Translations under genes and position numbers: made by a program
Assembly (NCBI GenBank): GCA_026993045.1
Contig: JALWWR010000209.1
Location: 1-10,680 of the forward strand
Length of the DNA: 10,680 nt
Direction: 5' to 3'
Source: Thermodesulfatator sp.
Lineage (GTDB): Bacteria > Desulfobacterota > Thermodesulfobacteria > Thermodesulfobacteriales > Thermodesulfobacteriaceae
Shown here: piece by piece, positions 6,858 through 10,680 of the stretch
Layout: each line of letters starts with the position of its first letter
Position numbering within the stretch: position 1 is the first letter of the stretch
The notes under the pieces: generated by a model
What the model was told of the DNA's origin: nothing
Database searches by the model: none
What the model saw: only the letters and a program-made list of their open reading frames with translations

Positions 6858-8087
6858 ATGGCGGAAAAGATCCAACTTAAACCCGATGGTACGCTTTCGG
6901 TGCCTGACGAGCCCATTATTCCTTACATCGAGGGAGATGGTATTGGGGTGGACATTACGCCGGCCATGAAAAGGGTCTTAGATACGGCGGTGGAGACCGC
7001 TTATCAGGGCCGGCGTCGGATTCATTGGAAAGAAGTCTTGGCTGGGGAGAAGGCCAAGGAGGCCACCGGCTCCTATCTTCCAGAAGAGACTTTAAAGGCC
7101 ATTCGGGAACACGTAGTGGCCATCAAAGGGCCCTTAACAACTCCAGTGGGAGGCGGCATCCGGAGTCTTAACGTGACCATCCGGCAGGTCCTCGATCTTT
7201 ACGCCTGTGTGCGTCCGGTGCGTTGGATCCCAGGGAGTCCCAGTCCGGTCAAGCACCCGCAAAAAGTCGACATGGTGGTCTTTCGGGAAAACACCGAGGA
7301 CGTTTACGCCGGAATCGAGTGGGAGGCCGGCTCCAAAGAGGCCTTGAGACTCATTGAGTTCATCCGGGAAGAGTTCGGAAAGGAGATTCGGGAGGATTCC
7401 GGGATTGGAATCAAACCCATCAGCCGGTTTGGGACTCAGCGTTTGGTCCGTAAGGCCATCCAATACGCCTTGGCCCGCGGGAAACCCAGCGTCACTCTGG
7501 TCCATAAAGGAAACATTATGAAGTTTACCGAAGGGGCCTTCGCCAAATGGGGCTACGAACTAGCTCGGGAGGAGTTTCTGGAGCAGACCGTGGCCGAAGC
7601 TGAAGTCGCCGAGCGCTATCCCGAGGGAGTCCCTCAAGGGGTGGTAGTCATCAAAGACCGCATTGCTGACGCCATGTTCCAATGGGCCCTTCTTAGACCA
7701 GAAGAATATAGCGTGCTGGCCATGCCCAATCTTAACGGCGATTATATGTCTGATGCCCTGGCGGCCCAGGTCGGGGGCTTGGGGATGGCCCCTGGGGGAA
7801 ACATCGGCGACGGATACGCGGTCTTTGAAGCCACGCACGGTTCAGCCCCCAAGTATGCCGGCCAGGACAAGGTCAATCCCAGCTCTCTTATCCTTTCCGG
7901 TATGATGATGCTCGAGTATCTAGGCTGGGAGGAGGCCGCTGGTTTGATCTGGGAAGGCATTGCCCGCACGGTCCAGCAAAAGGTAGTAACTTATGATTTA
8001 GCCCGCCAGATAGAAGGGGCTCAAGAGGTGAAATGTTCGGAGTTTGCCCAAGCGGTGGCCGAAAACATAAAGACTCTGGGGAGGTGA
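6858..8087 (+). CDS. icd: Isocitrate dehydrogenase, NADP-dependent type
   Basis: Interconverts isocitrate and 2-oxoglutarate plus CO2 with NADP(H), in the oxidative or, in some anaerobes, reductive TCA cycle. The 409 residues are close to E. coli Icd (416) and cover the whole fold. Substrate-site residues include S103, N105 and R109 (IRSLNVTIR, matching E. coli S113/N115/R119), R119 in CVRPVR, and R143 and Y150 in [15 protein letters not shown]. Next come the lysine of [13 protein letters not shown] and the metal-binding aspartates of IKDRIADAM and [10 protein letters not shown]. The segment [16 protein letters not shown] carries the Lys-Tyr pair that favours NADP over NAD in this family; direction and cofactor use in the cell are inference. 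The open frame extends back to a TTG at 6843, but GGAGGAG (6848-6854) overlaps that extension and places the start at the ATG at 6858. leuS begins five bases downstream of the stop. Confidence 0.97.
   Translation: MAEKIQLKPDGTLSVPDEPIIPYIEGDGIGVDITPAMKRVLDTAVETAYQGRRRIHWKEVLAGEKAKEATGSYLPEETLKAIREHVVAIKGPLTTPVGGGIRSLNVTIRQVLDLYACVRPVRWIPGSPSPVKHPQKVDMVVFRENTEDVYAGIEWEAGSKEALRLIEFIREEFGKEIREDSGIGIKPISRFGTQRLVRKAIQYALARGKPSVTLVHKGNIMKFTEGAFAKWGYELAREEFLEQTVAEAEVAERYPEGVPQGVVVIKDRIADAMFQWALLRPEEYSVLAMPNLNGDYMSDALAAQVGGLGMAPGGNIGDGYAVFEATHGSAPKYAGQDKVNPSSLILSGMMMLEYLGWEEAAGLIWEGIARTVQQKVVTYDLARQIEGAQEVKCSEFAQAVAENIKTLGR
8079..8087 (+). promoter_or_regulatory. leuS ribosome binding site at the icd stop codon
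   Basis: GGGAGGTGA matches eight of nine bases of the full Shine-Dalgarno complement AGGAGGTGA. It includes the icd stop TGA (8085-8087) and ends five bases before the GTG at 8093. The site fixes the leuS start there rather than at the in-frame GTG at 8084, which lies inside the site, or at an ATG at 8033 buried in icd. Confidence 0.65.
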
Positions 8088-8092
8088 CAGGG

Positions 8093-10678
8093 GTGGCCTA
8101 CGTTCCGGAAGAAATTGAGACCAAATGGCAAAGGGTTTGGGAAGAAAAGGAGGTCTTTCGGGCTAAAGAGACCCCGGAAAAGCCTAAGTATTACGTCTTG
8201 GAGATGTTCCCTTACCCTTCTGGCCGCATCCATATGGGGCACGTCCGCAACTATACTATTGGGGACGTTATCGCCCGTTACAAAAGGATGCGGGGTTTCA
8301 ACGTTCTTCACCCCATGGGTTGGGACGCCTTTGGGCTTCCCGCTGAAAACGCCGCCTTGAAACACGGAGTCCACCCGGCGGACTGGACTTATGACAATAT
8401 CGCTTATATGCGCCGTCAGCTCCGGCGCTTGGGCTTTAGTTACGACTGGAGCCGAGAATTTGCCACCTGCGATCACGAATACTACCGTCATGAGCAGCTC
8501 TTTTTCATTCAAATGCTTGAGAGGGGCTTGGCTTATCGCAAAAAGACCTTGGTCAACTGGTGTCCTAGCTGTCATACCGTTTTAGCCAACGAACAGGTGG
8601 AAGAAGGGGCTTGTTGGCGCTGCGGCACCGAGGTGGTCCAAGAAGAAAGGGAGGGATGGTTTTTCAAGATCACGTCCTACGCCGAAGAGCTTTTGGCCGA
8701 TCTGGAAAAACTGCGGGGGAAATGGCCGGAGAAAGTCCTTATCATGCAGAGGAACTGGATCGGGAAAAGTGAAGGGGCAGAGATCGAGTTTCCTATAGAA
8801 GGCTTAGAAGAAAAGATCCTAGTTTTTACCACCCGTCCAGACACCCTTTATGGGGTGACCTTCGTGTCCCTTTCTCCTGAGCATCCCTTGGCTGAGAAAC
8901 TGGCTCAACGGGCCGGGCTGGCGGAAAAACTTAGGGTCTTTCGGGAAAAGGCCCGTCGTGCCCAACGAGAGATCGAGGAAGGGGTGGCGGAAAAAGAAGG
9001 GCTCTTTCTCGAGGCTTACGCCCTTCATCCCTTGACCCAGGAGAGGGTGCCCATTTTTGCGGCCAATTTTGTCCTTATGGAATATGGGACCGGGGCGGTC
9101 ATGGCCGTTCCAGCCCATGATCAAAGAGACTTTGAGTTTGCCCGCAAATACGGTCTTCCTATAAAGGTAGTCATCCAACCCGAAGGCCAAGACTTGGACC
9201 CTGAGAGTCTGGAAGAGGCCTACGAGGCCCCGGGGGTCATGGTAAACTCCGGGCCCTTTAGCGGTCTTCCCAGCGAGGAAGGGAAGAAGGCGGTGGTGGA
9301 GCACCTCGAGAAAACCGGTCTGGGACGGCGGCGGATAACCTACCGTTTGCGGGACTGGGGGGTTTCTCGGCAGCGTTATTGGGGCTGCCCCATCCCGGTG
9401 GTCTATTGCGACGACTGTGGGATTGTGCCTGAAAGACCCGAGAACTTACCGGTCAAGCTTCCCTTAAACGCCCGGCCGGATTCCGCCGGCCGTTCCCCTC
9501 TGCCTGAACTTGAAAGTTTTGTGAAGACGAGCTGCCCTCGATGCGGAAAACCCGCCCGCCGGGAGACGGACACCTTTGATACCTTTGTGGAATCTTCCTG
9601 GTATTTTGCCCGTTTTGCCTGCCCTGAGGCTCAGGAGCCTTTAAATCGAGACCGGGTCCATTACTGGCTTCCGGTGGACCAATATATCGGAGGGGTGGAG
9701 CACGCCATTTTGCATCTCCTTTACGCCCGCTTCTTTACCAAAGTCTTGCGAGATCTGGGTTATCTGAAGCTGGACGAGCCTTTTGAGCGTCTGCTTACCC
9801 AGGGCATGGTGATTAAAGAGACCTATCGTTGCCCTCAACACGGGTGGCTTTATCCCGAAGAGGTCTCAGAGGCTAAGACCTGTCTTAAAGAAGGTTGCGG
9901 CCTTCCGGTAACCGTGGGGCCTTCGGAAAAGATGTCCAAAAGCAAATGTAACGTGGTGGACCCAGATGTGATGATAAAACGTTATGGGGCAGATACGGTG
10001 CGGCTTTTTATGCTCTTTGCCGCTCCTCCGGAAAGGGACCTGGAGTGGAGCGATCAAGGCATCGAGGGGGCCTACCGGTTTTTGAAACGGGTGCATAAAT
10101 TGGTTACCGATTGGAGCCCAAAGCTTAAGGGAGAAAGCCCTTATAGCGGCTCCGGGGAGGAGCTTTCTCCGGAGCTCAAGGCCCTGCGCCGCAAGACCCA
10201 TCAAACCCTCCGAAAGGTCACCCAAGACTTAGAGGAACGTTTGCATTTCAACACCGCCATTGCGGCTATTATGGAACTTACCAATTTTCTCGAAGACACC
10301 CTTAAAAAGGCCTCCCCAGAGACGCCCTTCTTTTTCCCAGTGCTTAAAGAGACCCTGCGTTCTCTGGTGCTGCTTCTCTCTCCTATGACTCCTCACTTGG
10401 CCGAAGAGCTGTGGCAGGCCTTGGGGGAAAGGGATCTAGTGGCCAGGGCCTCTTGGCCTTCTTGGGATGAAAAGGCGGCCCAAGAAGAGGAGATTACTAT
10501 CGTGTTACAGGTGAATGGCAAGGTGCGGGACCAGCTCCGGGTTCCTCGCGACCTAACCGAAGAAGAGATCAAGGCCCAGGCCCTTCAGTCTCCCAAGATC
10601 AAAAGACATCTTGAAGGAAAGACCGTGCGGAAGGTAATTTATGTCCCAGGCAGGCTCCTTAACTTCGTAGTCTCTTAA
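8093..10678 (+). CDS. leuS: Leucyl-tRNA synthetase
   Basis: Class Ia synthetase that charges tRNA(Leu) with leucine and edits wrongly attached amino acids, in the cytoplasm. Starting from the GTG at 8093, the product opens [17 protein letters not shown], the expected LeuRS N-terminus, and is 861 residues, near E. coli's 860. Visible parts: HMGH signature (47-50) after FPYPSGR; zinc module with C157, C160, C174 and C177; CP1 editing domain with TTRPDT (246-251) and the editing aspartate D343 in AVPAHDQRD; a second Cys-rich module (CDDCG, then CPRCG); SSWYFARF; a leucine-specific insertion with [15 protein letters not shown] and CLKEGCG just before KMSKS (613-617); then the anticodon-binding and C-terminal domains, with VNGKVR near the end. 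The gene is complete: TAA at 10676-10678, two bases before the window ends. It is probably co-transcribed with icd. The frame also runs back to 8033 inside icd, but that extension has no LeuRS resemblance. Confidence 0.98.
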   Translation: MAYVPEEIETKWQRVWEEKEVFRAKETPEKPKYYVLEMFPYPSGRIHMGHVRNYTIGDVIARYKRMRGFNVLHPMGWDAFGLPAENAALKHGVHPADWTYDNIAYMRRQLRRLGFSYDWSREFATCDHEYYRHEQLFFIQMLERGLAYRKKTLVNWCPSCHTVLANEQVEEGACWRCGTEVVQEEREGWFFKITSYAEELLADLEKLRGKWPEKVLIMQRNWIGKSEGAEIEFPIEGLEEKILVFTTRPDTLYGVTFVSLSPEHPLAEKLAQRAGLAEKLRVFREKARRAQREIEEGVAEKEGLFLEAYALHPLTQERVPIFAANFVLMEYGTGAVMAVPAHDQRDFEFARKYGLPIKVVIQPEGQDLDPESLEEAYEAPGVMVNSGPFSGLPSEEGKKAVVEHLEKTGLGRRRITYRLRDWGVSRQRYWGCPIPVVYCDDCGIVPERPENLPVKLPLNARPDSAGRSPLPELESFVKTSCPRCGKPARRETDTFDTFVESSWYFARFACPEAQEPLNRDRVHYWLPVDQYIGGVEHAILHLLYARFFTKVLRDLGYLKLDEPFERLLTQGMVIKETYRCPQHGWLYPEEVSEAKTCLKEGCGLPVTVGPSEKMSKSKCNVVDPDVMIKRYGADTVRLFMLFAAPPERDLEWSDQGIEGAYRFLKRVHKLVTDWSPKLKGESPYSGSGEELSPELKALRRKTHQTLRKVTQDLEERLHFNTAIAAIMELTNFLEDTLKKASPETPFFFPVLKETLRSLVLLLSPMTPHLAEELWQALGERDLVARASWPSWDEKAAQEEEITIVLQVNGKVRDQLRVPRDLTEEEIKAQALQSPKIKRHLEGKTVRKVIYVPGRLLNFVVS

Positions 10679-10680
10679 GG

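Noticed and set aside
8033..8092. Longer leuS start at an ATG inside icd
   Set aside because: The extra 20 residues do not resemble LeuRS, there is no ribosome binding site there, and a strong one serves the GTG at 8093.
8021..8575. Minus-strand 184-codon open frame opposite the start of leuS
   Set aside because: It is a shadow of the icd end and leuS N-terminus, with no ribosome binding site or family resemblance.
7898..8577. GTATGA (7899 area) and TCATAC (8571 area) as NikR operator halves
   Set aside because: They lie inside icd and leuS coding sequence, hundreds of bases apart rather than the 16-base spacing of a NikR site.

Overview
This window looks like the core chromosome of a thermophilic bacterium of moderately high G+C. 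The guess at group, Thermodesulfobacteriota or a deltaproteobacterial-type relative, is an inference. It rests on a family-4 (iron-sulfur) uracil-DNA glycosylase, a NikR nickel regulator, an NfeD protease, heavy use of Glu, Lys and CGG/CGC arginine codons, and compact genes with frequent GTG starts. No sequence search was possible, so the group is not established.

Layout, left to right. Positions 1-531 (minus strand) hold the start of a gene that runs off the left edge. Its last visible residues resemble a radical-SAM core strand, but the N-terminal 140 residues are AT-rich, Asn/Glu/Lys-rich and cysteine-free. Positions 532-743 are a divergent control region with a cluster of GGAAA/TTTCC dyads ending directly at a perfect TTGACA box. 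It is followed by clpB (744-3344, disaggregase) and, 24 bases on, fmt (3369-4304, Met-tRNA formyltransferase). fmt meets the opposite-strand nikR tail to tail, with the two stop codons overlapping. A minus-strand operon udg > nfeD > nikR (6686 down to 4301) has two ATGA overlaps. It links DNA repair, a membrane-bound ClpP-class protease and a nickel-responsive repressor. A 171-base divergent gap (6687-6857) then separates udg from the plus-strand pair icd (6858-8087, NADP-type isocitrate dehydrogenase) and leuS (8093-10678, leucyl-tRNA synthetase), which ends two bases before the window does.

How it works together: most genes are housekeeping functions (protein quality control, translation initiation, aminoacylation, central carbon metabolism, uracil repair). 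They sit in three transcription units with overlaps or very short gaps. I see no mobile element, CRISPR array, tRNA or rRNA, and no convincing new multi-gene system. The parts most worth a second look are the compositionally foreign partial gene at the left end, the dyad cluster in front of clpB, and the unusual udg-nfeD-nikR coupling. Several starts were moved inward from the longest open frame (fmt, nfeD, icd, leuS) because ribosome binding sites or stop/start overlaps favour the inner codon.
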